A DNA stretch of 64,000 nucleotides, from the NCBI GenBank assembly GCA_012103455.1, contig WLWT01000003.1, positions 558,001 to 622,000 of the forward strand, in the 5' to 3' direction. The translations under genes were made by a program, and so were the position numbers. Under the pieces are notes generated by a model, which ran no database searches, was not told where the DNA came from, and saw nothing but the letters and a program-made list of their open reading frames with translations. Below are positions 17,967-26,764 of the stretch, one piece after another; position 1 is the stretch's first letter, and each line of letters opens with the position of its first letter. Origin of the DNA: Gammaproteobacteria bacterium. Its GTDB lineage: Bacteria; Pseudomonadota; Gammaproteobacteria; HK1.

Positions 17967-19415
17967 TCACTGTTCAGAAATACTATCGCACCCTTTTAAT
18001 GGCTTTCGCAGCAGCACTTCTGTTAGCAAGTATTGGCTGTAAATAACAATCGCCAGCAGCAAGAACGGGTATGAACTAAGCAGGTATCTTGCCGTTGAAA
18101 CATTAATGAACGCGATAAGAAAAAGATGGGCCTGTCCGATACCCGTCATGGTGATCCACATCAATTTGGTATGCACAGTTTCACTCTTGACGCTACTAAT
18201 CGTCAGGGCCTTTGTCAAATGTAAAAGACTCAAGAGCAAAAGCCCAAAGGACACAACACCCATAATAAAGAATGCCGGCGTAACAATTATGGAAATAAGC
18301 GATGGTGGACGGATCACATCCGTCTCCGGTTCCGCGGGAAGCAACATGGAGGGAATGGGAACGTTGGTCTTCATTCCAAGCGCATCAAAAGCGCTTTGGG
18401 AAGCGGTTGTCCACAGATCAAGATAGTGCGAGACGCTCGTTCGCAGATATGCACCTGGATTGTTGAGAAACACTTTTTTGCCATATTCCTGCATCACTTC
18501 GCTGACCGAAATATCCATGCTTTTTGCAGCTATTTTCAAGTCGCTGCGCACCAGTTGATATTGGGCATGCACTTCCAACTCAGCAAGACGCGTCACTTTG
18601 CGTAAAATATTCTTTTCTGCTTCGCGCCACATTTTGGCTTCATAAAACGCATTTTTCACTGCAGTTTCAAGCTGATTGTAGGGACCGGACGAAAATGTAT
18701 CATTGTAGTGAGGATCCGTAGTCATGATAGCCGCTTTACCGAACAGCGTCAGACCCAGGAGTGAATTTCGTTCCTCATGATGACTAGAGTAAAGAGCATA
18801 TTCGAGGATCAGGGCAGCGATGAAACCGAAGGCCAGTGTAGACAGTGTGGATAGCCATGCCGCATGCTTCGTTCGCAAATATAGTGGCAATGCGAATACA
18901 ACCCCCAGTATCAATGCCAGAAATGCAGGGCGGATAGCCATGCCGAGACCGCAAAGAAACCCTATGCCTAACCAGGGTGAAAGAGACTTCGGATGTCGTG
19001 CCGCAAGCACGATGGCAATAATCAAGAGATTCGAAAGAGGCAAGGTGAGGGCTTCGGTCAATATCGTAACTTGTGCTTGAACAAGGTAGATGTTGAGCGC
19101 AATCAAACTTCCGAACAATGCGGTCATGTAGAAGGTGAGGACATGGCGATGCAAGACCCAAAGTAGGAGGGCAAAGCTTGCGACAAATAACACACATTGC
19201 AGGAACGCAATGGTCTCCAAGGAGCATCCAATATTTTGTAATGTTTGCAAAAATATCGGGTAAATCGCGGTACGGCTGCTTGCGAAGCTGATATATCCGC
19301 CGCTGTCTGGCTGCAACAGCGGGTATAACCTTGGCCCGAAAGCAATAACAAGAATCGCCAGGATTGAAGGAAACCAGACAGCTAATGTTGCTTGCAATAA
19401 AATTTTGTATTTCAT
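17967..19415 (-). CDS. Multi-pass membrane protein, possible GT-C glycosyltransferase
   Basis: 482 residues with about 10-12 hydrophobic segments. An early loop has PLLQPDSGGYISFASSRTAI, reminiscent of the acidic first-loop motif of GT-C (GT39/83-like) enzymes that use lipid-linked sugars; a large soluble loop lies at about 215-345. I cannot assign it to a named family. Paired with the GT2 gene, a lipid-linked sugar made by the GT2 could be its donor (inference). Low GC like its partner. Confidence 0.6.
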   Translation of the reverse strand: MKYKILLQATLAVWFPSILAILVIAFGPRLYPLLQPDSGGYISFASSRTAIYPIFLQTLQNIGCSLETIAFLQCVLFVASFALLLWVLHRHVLTFYMTALFGSLIALNIYLVQAQVTILTEALTLPLSNLLIIAIVLAARHPKSLSPWLGIGFLCGLGMAIRPAFLALILGVVFALPLYLRTKHAAWLSTLSTLAFGFIAALILEYALYSSHHEERNSLLGLTLFGKAAIMTTDPHYNDTFSSGPYNQLETAVKNAFYEAKMWREAEKNILRKVTRLAELEVHAQYQLVRSDLKIAAKSMDISVSEVMQEYGKKVFLNNPGAYLRTSVSHYLDLWTTASQSAFDALGMKTNVPIPSMLLPAEPETDVIRPPSLISIIVTPAFFIMGVVSFGLLLLSLLHLTKALTISSVKSETVHTKLMWITMTGIGQAHLFLIAFINVSTARYLLSSYPFLLLAIVIYSQYLLTEVLLRKPLKGCDSISEQ

Positions 19416-19698
19416 AATTTTTTATAAACCTGGCGGAAACCGCAATTTTATGGATGCAACATACATTTCTTGAAAAGCTATCCTTTGTTTATTCAATTGT
19501 GGCGTTAACACACATCGTTACAACTGATCACCTGTTGTGATGGTTCAAAAAAACCCGTGCAAGATTGATTTGGGCTGAGATTTTTATAAAAAACAACCTT
19601 GGGCGATTGGCCTATGGCTGCGTGCGTGCCAACTGCCGCCGCGTCAACTGCAGCACCGGCCTGTTTTGGCGCTAGGCGGTGCGACACCTTCGCGCATG
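19416..19698. other. Intergenic edge of the low-GC segment
   Basis: The AT-rich upstream region of the membrane-protein gene passes at about 19600 into GC-rich sequence leading to an IS91-type remnant. No gene seen. Confidence 0.4.
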
Positions 19699-19999
19699 AC
19701 GAGGCGCACTGCCAGCGCGCCACACTCGAGCGGGCGGGCTGCTGTTACATGGTCCGCGCAGCCAGCGCAGCGCCGAGTGTCGATGGTGATGGCTTGTTGA
19801 GGCTTGAGTTGCAGCGCCTCTTCACTGACGGAATCACCTCACCCACGTATTGTTCGAGCCCGAGGACTTCAGCGCTCGGCTGGCCGCATTGGGGCCACGC
19901 TCCAGGGCACAGCGGGTGAGGTATCACGGCCTCTTGGTGCCCACTCAAGGCCTAACAGCGCCGGCTTATCGGCGCGCCGCGCAAACCGCAGCACCCTAG
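19699..19999 (+). pseudogene. IS91-family transposase remnant (C-terminal part)
   Basis: Reads VDGDGLLRLELQRLFTDGIT, then after a frameshift near 19842 THVLFEPEDFSARLAALGPR and RAQRVRYHGLLVPTQ, ending at TAG 19997-19999. This resembles the C-terminal half of Y2 (IS91/IS801) transposases, where FEPxDFxARLAALxPRPR and RYHG are typical. The catalytic tyrosine part is absent. A relic beside the low-GC glycosyltransferase pair. Confidence 0.65.
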
Positions 20000-20076
20000 G
20001 CGGCAGGCTCAGCTCGAGCCCGCCGATAGCGCGACCTCGCGGCAAATTGGCCGTTTATAATTCCTATCCGTATCCG

Positions 20077-21060
20077 CTACTTCACACAGGTATCGATGTT
20101 GCTGTTGTCGCAGACATCCAGGCCCGTGTAGATCGGATCGGCCACGGACTTGCCCGCGACGATATCCTTCAAGATGTGCATGGCTTTGTAGCCCATCTCG
20201 AACGGACGTTGCCCAACCAAGCCGTTGCCGAGGCCGTCCTTGGTCTGCGCCAGTTGCATGGGCAGCGTGTCGGCTACCACGATGGTCAATTGGCCCGCAT
20301 CCATTTTCGCCTTATAAGGCTCGGCCGCTTTGCGATAAGCGTTGTCGAACCATTGTGTGAAAGCGCCTGTTGACAAGAAGGCGGTCAGATTCGGGTTAGC
20401 CGCTAAAATGTCGGTCATACCTTGCACAGCGATGTTGCCGTCGTCATTGGTGACCAGGGGGCAACCCCCGATTTCTGTCCAACCGCCCTCGCCTTTGAGC
20501 GGAGCACCCGGCGCAGTGCCCATGTCCTTGCCGGCGAGCGTGTCGCGGGCGCCTTTCAGACGTTCGTTGTGGTTGGCCGCCGCCGCGCCTCCGGTTTGCA
20601 GACAGAGCGTGCCGCCGTTCGCATGACGCGCCTGCACCAGTTTGGCGAGATTGACGCCGATGTCGTAGTTGTTGGTGCCAACATAGGTGGTGCGCAGCCC
20701 CTTGTCCTTTTCGAGCAAGTCCGAATCCCATGTCATTACCGGTATGCCGGCCCTGACCGCTGCCTTGAGCGCTTTAGCCATGGCCGGCGCGTTCGATGGC
20801 GCCACCGCTATCCCATCGACCCCCTTGGTGATGAGGTCTTGCACGATCTGGATTTGCTCAAGCTCGGTATGTTCGCCCGGTCCGATGTATTCGCAGGTGA
20901 CATCCGCAAGTTCTTTCTGGGCCTTGTAGCAGCCGTCACGCGCAAGATCGAAGAATGGGTTGTTCATCGCTTTTGGCACCAGCGCAAAGGTGTAATCGGT
21001 TGCCATGGCCGCCGCTGGCAGCAGCGTTGCGGCGATCGCGGTTGCAAAGAATTTTTTCAT
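20077..21060 (-). CDS. Periplasmic sugar/cyclitol-binding protein of an ABC transporter
   Basis: 327 residues with a Sec signal peptide (MKKFFATAIAATLLPAAAMA) and the periplasmic-binding-protein (RbsB-like) fold: ALVPKAMNNPFFDLARDGC, VDGIAVAPSNAPAMAKALK, VMTWDSDLLEKD, GQRPFEMGYKAMHILKDIV. It delivers substrate to the permease and ATPase genes upstream in the same direction. The neighbouring iol genes suggest myo-inositol or a related cyclitol (inference). GGAGG precedes the ATG. Confidence 0.85.
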   Translation of the reverse strand: MKKFFATAIAATLLPAAAMATDYTFALVPKAMNNPFFDLARDGCYKAQKELADVTCEYIGPGEHTELEQIQIVQDLITKGVDGIAVAPSNAPAMAKALKAAVRAGIPVMTWDSDLLEKDKGLRTTYVGTNNYDIGVNLAKLVQARHANGGTLCLQTGGAAAANHNERLKGARDTLAGKDMGTAPGAPLKGEGGWTEIGGCPLVTNDDGNIAVQGMTDILAANPNLTAFLSTGAFTQWFDNAYRKAAEPYKAKMDAGQLTIVVADTLPMQLAQTKDGLGNGLVGQRPFEMGYKAMHILKDIVAGKSVADPIYTGLDVCDNSNIDTCVK

Positions 21061-21098
21061 GTTCCCTCCTGTTTGAAGATATAGATGCGTGGGCAGAG

Positions 21099-22115
21099 CT
21101 ATCTGCCGCCGCGGTTACGGATCTGTTCCAGCAAAACAGCGATGATCAGAAACAGACCGACGAAGAATTGTTGCCACAGGCTGTCGATGCCAGCGAGCAA
21201 TAGCGAATTGCGGATGAGTTCCATCAGGGCGGCGCCGATGGGCGCGCCGACCGCGTAGACCACACCGCCCATCAGGTTCGCGCCGCCTATCACCGACGCG
21301 GCGATGACATTGAGTTCTTGGGAGACGCCGATGCCGTTGGTCACCGAGCCGGTGTAGCCAACGAACATGAACGCCGCGAGCCCGGTGCACAGCGAACAAA
21401 CCACGTACACCGAAACGATAACGCGCTCCACCGGAATACCCGCAAGCTTAGCCGCCGGTGCATTGCCGCCAATCGCCAACACCCAGCGGCCCCAGGTCGA
21501 GTAGCGCCAGATCCACCAGAACAGGGCGGTCATAATGATCAAAACCCACACGACGTTCGGTACGCCCAGAACACTTTCGCCGCCGATCCACTCGAACAAT
21601 TCCTGGTCGGGACCGAACTCGTAGATCATCTTGTTATTCGACACGACCATCGCCAACGACCTCGCTATGGCGAGCATCCCTAAAGTCACCACGAACGGTG
21701 CCAAGCGTAGATAAGCGATGAGGATGCCGTTGACCAGGCCCACGGCGGCGGCCGTCAGCATGCAGGCAACAAAGCCTGCCTCGATGCCAAAACCAGCTTG
21801 CATGATCAGTCCGAGCATGATGCCGCTCAGGGCTAGCAAAGACCCCACCGACAAGTCGATGCCAGCGGTGCAGATCACCGCCGACATGCCGAGTGCCATG
21901 ATGCCGAAGAAAGCAAAGTTGCGTGTGATGTTGAAGAAATTGCGCTCGGTGAGGAAAACATCCGACACGAAGCTCATGACCACGCTGATCGCCACAATGG
22001 CGACGAAGACCCAGAAGGGCTGCGTGCGCAATATCCCTTGCAGTCCGGTCAGTTCCTGACGCGACGTGATGCTCTCGTCGATGTCCGCGTGCGATGTCCG
22101 CGTGCGCCCGTTCAT
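21099..22115 (-). CDS. Sugar/cyclitol ABC transporter permease (RbsC-like)
   Basis: 338 residues, about 8-10 membrane segments, with the family signature GIDLSVGSLLALSGIMLGLI and NVIAASVIGGANLMGG. It forms the membrane channel of a ribose/inositol-type importer. Its ATG overlaps the end of the ATPase gene by 4 bp. The N-terminal region contains a 13-bp duplication (22079-22104), giving the unusual start MNGRTRTSHADIDESI. Confidence 0.87.
   Translation of the reverse strand: MNGRTRTSHADIDESITSRQELTGLQGILRTQPFWVFVAIVAISVVMSFVSDVFLTERNFFNITRNFAFFGIMALGMSAVICTAGIDLSVGSLLALSGIMLGLIMQAGFGIEAGFVACMLTAAAVGLVNGILIAYLRLAPFVVTLGMLAIARSLAMVVSNNKMIYEFGPDQELFEWIGGESVLGVPNVVWVLIIMTALFWWIWRYSTWGRWVLAIGGNAPAAKLAGIPVERVIVSVYVVCSLCTGLAAFMFVGYTGSVTNGIGVSQELNVIAASVIGGANLMGGVVYAVGAPIGAALMELIRNSLLLAGIDSLWQQFFVGLFLIIAVLLEQIRNRGGR
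22079..22104 (-). repeat. 13-bp tandem duplication at the permease start
   Basis: Forward-strand CGATGTCCGCGTG twice. Thirteen bases change frame, so the native N-terminus may have been replaced. Confidence 0.75.
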
Positions 22116-22852
22116 GCCGCCTCTATCGCTCCTGTAATCAATCCGGTCACTTCCTCGGGGCTGGTGTCGCGGACTGGCCGATCAGCCACTTTGCGCCCGC
22201 GCCGCAGCACCACCACCCGGTCGCATACCTCGAACACATCAGGCATGCGGTGACTCACCAGCACGACCGCGTGACCGGTGTCCTTGAGCCGCGCTATCAA
22301 TGCGAGAACCTCCGCTACCTGCCGGACCGAAATGGCTGCGGTGGGCTCGTCCATCAACACCAGCTTCGGATCCGACAAGCGCGTGCGCGCGATGGCCACC
22401 GCTTGACGCTGGCCGCCGGACATGCTTTTGACCAGATCGCGGGGGCGGGTTTCGGATTTGAACTCGGCGAACAACCGGCCCGCGCGCTCGTACATGGACT
22501 TATGGTCAAGGTAGCGAATCGGCCCGAATTTCTTCTTCAATTCGCGGCCCAGGAACACATTGGCCGCCGCCGTCAGGTTGTCGCACAAGGCGAGGTCCTG
22601 ATAGACGATCTCGACGCCATTGTCGCGGGCATCGACCGGCTGGTTAAAAAAGACTTCACGATCTTCGATGCGGATGGTGCCGGCGGTCGGCGGGAAGTTG
22701 CCCGCGACGATTTTCATGAGGGTCGATTTGCCGGCACCGTTGTCACCCATCAAGCCTACAGCCTCGCCGCGCTCGATATTGATGTCCACCCCCTCGAGTG
22801 CGTGGATGGCGCCAAATCTTTTAGTGATGCCTTGGAGTGCTAACAGGCTCAC
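22112..22852 (-). CDS. Sugar/cyclitol ABC transporter ATP-binding protein (single domain)
   Basis: About 246 residues. Walker A is GDNGAGKSTLMK, the signature SGGQRQAVAIAR, Walker B LVLMDEPTAA, and the H-loop VSHRMPD. It has a single ABC domain, as in FrcA-type carbohydrate importers, rather than the double domain of RbsA. I chose GTG 22852 (VSLLALQGITKRFG) because GGGGAAGAG lies 6-9 nt before it; an upstream in-frame start would add 20 residues unlike the family. Confidence 0.85.
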   Translation of the reverse strand: MSLLALQGITKRFGAIHALEGVDINIERGEAVGLMGDNGAGKSTLMKIVAGNFPPTAGTIRIEDREVFFNQPVDARDNGVEIVYQDLALCDNLTAAANVFLGRELKKKFGPIRYLDHKSMYERAGRLFAEFKSETRPRDLVKSMSGGQRQAVAIARTRLSDPKLVLMDEPTAAISVRQVAEVLALIARLKDTGHAVVLVSHRMPDVFEVCDRVVVLRRGRKVADRPVRDTSPEEVTGLITGAIEAA

Positions 22853-23005
22853 GTCAACTCTTCCCCCTGAACGTTGCAATGGCGCTGCTAGTGGCGTTGG
22901 GCAACAAATCAAGCAAAGTGCGCACAGTTATTTTGCGCGGTAGTTTGTGCGAATCACAACCCTGCAACAACTATGGCAGAATCGGCTTGCGCTCGAGAGG
23001 GCGAA

Positions 23006-23848
23006 CTATTCGGCGGTTTGCCCGCTGGCTTGCAGCACCAGGGCTTGTTCTGGTGCGGGCGGCGCGGACGGGTAGGCGCCCCACACCGACTGGTCGAAGT
23101 TGACCACTGAACCGGTCATCATGCCGGCATCCGCGGATGCCAAGAAAGCAACGGCACGGGCAACTTCCGCTGGTGCCAGCAATCTACCGAATGGTTGTTG
23201 CGCCGATGCGGCGATCACCCAATCCTCGGGGGCGCCGTGGTATTCGGTCTGAATCCGGTGCTCGCCATCGGAGGCCATCCAGCCGATATTGAGTTGGTTC
23301 ACTCTGATTTTGTTGCGCATGACGGCGAACGCCGTGTTGCGGGTCAGGGTTGCGAGTCCACCCTTGGATGTGCAGTAAGCGGCGATGAACGGTTGACCGG
23401 CAAGCGCCGAGGTGGAACCGATATTGATGATCGCGCCCTCAACGGCATCGCGGATCATCAGTTTTACGGCGTCTTGCATCAAGAAAAACGGCCCGCGAAT
23501 GTTGACCGCCATCATGCGGTCGAACAGTTCTTCCGAGGTGGTGAGAATATCGCCACGATCGGTGATGCCAGCGGCGTTGACAAGCACGTCAACGCGGCTA
23601 AACCTGCTGTCACAGGCGGCGACTATTCGGCGGCAGGCGGCGACATCGGCGAGATCGGCGGGGACGAACTCGACCGGGCAACCGGTTTCATCGCTGATCG
23701 AGGCGGCGATGGTTCTGCCTTTTTCAACGTCGCGGCCACAAGTGACCAGACCCGCGGCACCGGCCTGCGCGAAAACTCTTGCGATTGCCGCGCCAAGACC
23801 CTGCGTACCGCCGGTGACGATTGCAATCTTTCCATCGAGTCGGTTCAT
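23006..23848 (-). CDS. Short-chain dehydrogenase in the inositol cluster
   Basis: 280 residues. VTGGTQGLGAAIARVF is the cofactor motif, NAAGITDRGD the structural motif, the active-site Ser is in INIGSTSALAG and YCTSKGG supplies Tyr-x-x-x-Lys. The C-terminus MMTGSVVNFDQSVWGA is typical of polyol/sugar SDRs. It lies between iolE and the ABC genes on the same strand, so it probably oxidises an inositol isomer or a pathway intermediate (inference). Confidence 0.85.
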   Translation of the reverse strand: MNRLDGKIAIVTGGTQGLGAAIARVFAQAGAAGLVTCGRDVEKGRTIAASISDETGCPVEFVPADLADVAACRRIVAACDSRFSRVDVLVNAAGITDRGDILTTSEELFDRMMAVNIRGPFFLMQDAVKLMIRDAVEGAIINIGSTSALAGQPFIAAYCTSKGGLATLTRNTAFAVMRNKIRVNQLNIGWMASDGEHRIQTEYHGAPEDWVIAASAQQPFGRLLAPAEVARAVAFLASADAGMMTGSVVNFDQSVWGAYPSAPPAPEQALVLQASGQTAE

Positions 23849-23861
23849 TACGCTGATCCTG

Positions 23862-23907
23862 ATAAGTTAGGTGCCTCTATAAGTTAAGTGCCACTATAAA
23901 GTAAGTG
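23862..23907 (-). repeat. 17-bp tandem repeat upstream of the SDR
   Basis: Forward-strand ATAAGTTAGGTGCCTCT, ATAAGTTAAGTGCCACT and ATAAAGTAAGTG, between iolE and the SDR start. Confidence 0.75.
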
Positions 23908-23914
23908 TTTTTAA

Positions 23915-24814
23915 CTACCTGACGACTTCATACCCTGCGGCGCTCATTACTCGAATCAGCTCGGCATGTCCCTTATGGGCCATTTCCAGCGGTGGGTTGA
24001 TCGTGGGATCTTGCTCGGCCTCGACCACAAACCAGCCTTCATAACCGTGCGCGGCGAGGCGTTTGACAATGGGCTCGAAGTCGAGTGAGCCGTCACCCGG
24101 TACGGTAAAGACGCCGTTGACGACCGCGTCCAGAAAAGATGCCCGCGTCCGGTCTAGCGCTGCTAGCACCGCCCGGCGTACGTCCTTGACATGCACATGA
24201 ATGATGCACGCGTGGTAGTTGTCGATGACCCGCTGAACATCGCCGCCAGCCATGACCAGGTGCCCCGTATCAAGCGTCAGCGAAACACCCTCGCCCGCGT
24301 GATGCATGAAAATATCGAGTTCCGCTTCGGTTTCAATCACCGCGCCCACGTGATGATGGAAGGCGAGCGGCATGCTTTGATCGGCACACCAGGCGCTAAA
24401 CTCGCCGACGCGGTGTGCATAAGCCTTGATGTCATCCGCGGCCAAGACCGGTTTGGTGGCAAGCGCTCGCGCACGGTCGCCCTGAATTGAACGGCTGATT
24501 TCTCCGTAGACCAGACAAGGCGCCTTGGCGGCGATAAAGAAATCCAACTGCTGGCGGACGTTCTCCTTCTCCGCGTCCAGATCGCCCTCTAGCAGCGAAC
24601 CTGAGTACCAGCCGCCGCACACGGCGATATCGTACCGCGCCAGAATAGGCGCCAGCACTGTCATGTCCAGGGGGAAGCGGCGGCCAGTTTCCATGCCGCT
24701 GAAGCCCGCCGTGGACGCCTGGCGCAGACATTCTTCCAGCGTCACGCCGTCGGAGAGTTCCTCCAGATCATCGTTCCACCACGCGATTAGGGCGATTCCA
24801 AGCCGTGCCTTCAT
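23915..24814 (-). CDS. iolE: Inosose dehydratase IolE-like, sugar isomerase/epimerase fold
   Basis: 299 residues, AP-endonuclease-2-type TIM barrel: IAWWNDDLEELSDGVTLEEC, MPLAFHHHVGAVIETEAELD, LTLDTGHLVMAGGD, IIHVHVKDVR, GWFVVEAEQDP. Metal-binding Glu, Asp and His are in the usual places. IolE dehydrates 2-keto-myo-inositol to 3D-trihydroxycyclohexane-1,2-dione, the substrate of IolD, whose gene lies 20 bp upstream. Intact and of typical length. Confidence 0.88.
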   Translation of the reverse strand: MKARLGIALIAWWNDDLEELSDGVTLEECLRQASTAGFSGMETGRRFPLDMTVLAPILARYDIAVCGGWYSGSLLEGDLDAEKENVRQQLDFFIAAKAPCLVYGEISRSIQGDRARALATKPVLAADDIKAYAHRVGEFSAWCADQSMPLAFHHHVGAVIETEAELDIFMHHAGEGVSLTLDTGHLVMAGGDVQRVIDNYHACIIHVHVKDVRRAVLAALDRTRASFLDAVVNGVFTVPGDGSLDFEPIVKRLAAHGYEGWFVVEAEQDPTINPPLEMAHKGHAELIRVMSAAGYEVVR

Positions 24815-24834
24815 AGTGTTCAGACACTAATGGC

Positions 24835-26688
24835 TCAGACGCCAATGCGCTGCTTGGCGCGAATAGCCTCGTGGGCAGCGCGCGCTTCGTTGACGCTAGC
24901 CCGCTCGGATATCTGGGGCACGCCCACATCCCAATCGGCGTCCCCCGGCACCCAACTGTACGCGTCCGTCGCAATGGACAGCACCGTAGTGCGATCGTTG
25001 GATTTCGCCCAGCGCAAACCCTCCTCGAGGTCCGCCAGGCTATCGCAGTGACGCGCTGACGCGCCCATGGCTTCGGCATGCCGCGCGAAATCGACATGTA
25101 ACGGATGTCCTGGTTCCGCGATACGGCAATCTTTCAGCAGATTGTTAAATCCTGACCCGCCCTTGAATGCTTGCAACCGGTTGATGACGGCGAAGCCGCC
25201 GTTGTCGCAGACCACGACGATCATCTTATGCCCGGTCAGTACAGTCGAATAAATGTCCGAGTTCATCATCAGGTAACTGCCATCGCCGACCATGACTATA
25301 GGCGTTCCGCCATCCTGACTGGCCATTGCGTGACCCCAGCCCGCCGATAGCTCGTAACCCATGCAAGAGAAGCCGAATTCCAGATCGAACGTGTGCGGAT
25401 CCTTCACCCGCCAGCCTTTGGCAACTTCACCGGGAATACCCCCGGCTGCTGCCACCAGCGTGTCGTTGGGCGCCGCTGCCTGATTGACGGTGTGCACGAC
25501 CTGCGCATAAGTCGGCCGCGGCGCATTGGTAGGCGCTTGGTGCTCGTCAAGCAACACATTCCACTGGCTGAACAGTGCCTGTGCATGACGTAGATGGCCG
25601 GGATCGGCACGCCAGCCGCCCAGTGCGGCATCCAACTCGGCTAGCGTCTCCAGCGCGTCACCGACGACGGGCAGCGCCCGGTGCTTGTGCGCGTCGAAGC
25701 GCGCGGCATTGATGGCGATGAAACGCGCCTCGTGCGAGAACGCCGTCCAGGAGCCGGTGGTGAAGTCTTGCAACCGCGTGCCGATCGCCAATACCACATC
25801 CGCTTGCGCCGCCAGCGCGTTGGCACTGGTCGAACCGACCACGCCGATAGGCCCGCAGTGCACCGGATCGGTGTGCGTCAATCCGCCTTTGCCGGCAATG
25901 GTTTCGACCACTGGCACGCCGCGCTCGGCTGCGAACTTGGCAACGGCGCTCTGCGCGCCGGAATAACGCACGCCGCCGCCAGCGATGATCAGGGGTTTTC
26001 GCGCCGTTTGCATAAGCGCGGCCGCGGCCGCGAGTTGCCCCCGGTCTGGCCGCGGACGGGGAATGGTCCAGACCTTGGGCGCGAAGAAAACCTCCGGATA
26101 GTCGAAAGCCACTTCCTGGGTGTCTTGGCATAGGCTCAAGAAGGCCGGACCACAGTCGGCCGGATCCAGCATGATGGCGATGGCCTGCGGCAGGGAAGAG
26201 ATAATTTGCCCCGGTTGGGTGATGCGGTCCCAGTAACGGGTGACCGCTTTGAACGCATCGTTAACGGTGACAGTGGGGTCGCCGAAGTGCTCGATTTGCT
26301 GCAGTACCGGATCCGGTACCCGGTTAGCGAAGGTATCCCCCGCCAGTAGCAACACCGGCAGGCGGTTAGCGTGCGCCGTGCCGGCCGCCGTCACCATATT
26401 CAACGCACCGGGGCCTATCGATGAGGTAGCGATCATGATCTGGCGGCGGCGCTTCGCTTTGGCGAAAGCGATTGCCGCCAGCGCCATAGCTTGTTCATTC
26501 TGGCCGCGCCAGGTCGGCAGTCGGTCTTGCACCGCTGCGAGGGCTTCGGCCAAACAAGTGACGTTGCCGTGGCCGAAGATGCCGAACACGCCGGCGAAGA
26601 GCGGTTCGCGCTGGCCGTCGATGTCAATGAACTGACTGCATAGATAGCGCACAAGGGCCTGCGCCATCGTCAGCCGAACAGTGCTCAT
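24835..26688 (-). CDS. iolD: 3D-(3,5/4)-trihydroxycyclohexane-1,2-dione acylhydrolase IolD
   Basis: 617 residues, three-domain ThDP enzyme: N-terminal pyrimidine-binding domain (FGHGNVTCLAEALAAV, RGQNEQAMALAAIAFAKAK), a middle domain, and the C-terminal ThDP motif VMVGDGSYLMMNSDIYS...VVCDNGGFAVIN. It opens the ring of the inositol intermediate to 5-deoxy-glucuronate. ATG 26688 fits MSTVRLTMAQALVRYLCSQF and has GGAGGAG upstream. First gene of the leftward operon. Confidence 0.92.
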   Translation of the reverse strand: MSTVRLTMAQALVRYLCSQFIDIDGQREPLFAGVFGIFGHGNVTCLAEALAAVQDRLPTWRGQNEQAMALAAIAFAKAKRRRQIMIATSSIGPGALNMVTAAGTAHANRLPVLLLAGDTFANRVPDPVLQQIEHFGDPTVTVNDAFKAVTRYWDRITQPGQIISSLPQAIAIMLDPADCGPAFLSLCQDTQEVAFDYPEVFFAPKVWTIPRPRPDRGQLAAAAALMQTARKPLIIAGGGVRYSGAQSAVAKFAAERGVPVVETIAGKGGLTHTDPVHCGPIGVVGSTSANALAAQADVVLAIGTRLQDFTTGSWTAFSHEARFIAINAARFDAHKHRALPVVGDALETLAELDAALGGWRADPGHLRHAQALFSQWNVLLDEHQAPTNAPRPTYAQVVHTVNQAAAPNDTLVAAAGGIPGEVAKGWRVKDPHTFDLEFGFSCMGYELSAGWGHAMASQDGGTPIVMVGDGSYLMMNSDIYSTVLTGHKMIVVVCDNGGFAVINRLQAFKGGSGFNNLLKDCRIAEPGHPLHVDFARHAEAMGASARHCDSLADLEEGLRWAKSNDRTTVLSIATDAYSWVPGDADWDVGVPQISERASVNEARAAHEAIRAKQRIGV

Positions 26689-26764
26689 AGCTGCATCTCC
26701 TCCGGAAGTCATTGAAATCCTGATTGACGGCATTTTACTATCGCAATAATCGTTGCAATGGTAA
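26689..26764. promoter_or_regulatory. Divergent iol control region
   Basis: 76 bp between iolD and iolG. TTGACG (26724-26729) and AATAAT (26745-26750) could be a rightward promoter with a short 15-bp spacer. A near-duplicate GGTAAATGTCGGAGC / GGTAAATGTTGGGGC lies across the iolG start. No operator assigned. Confidence 0.3.
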
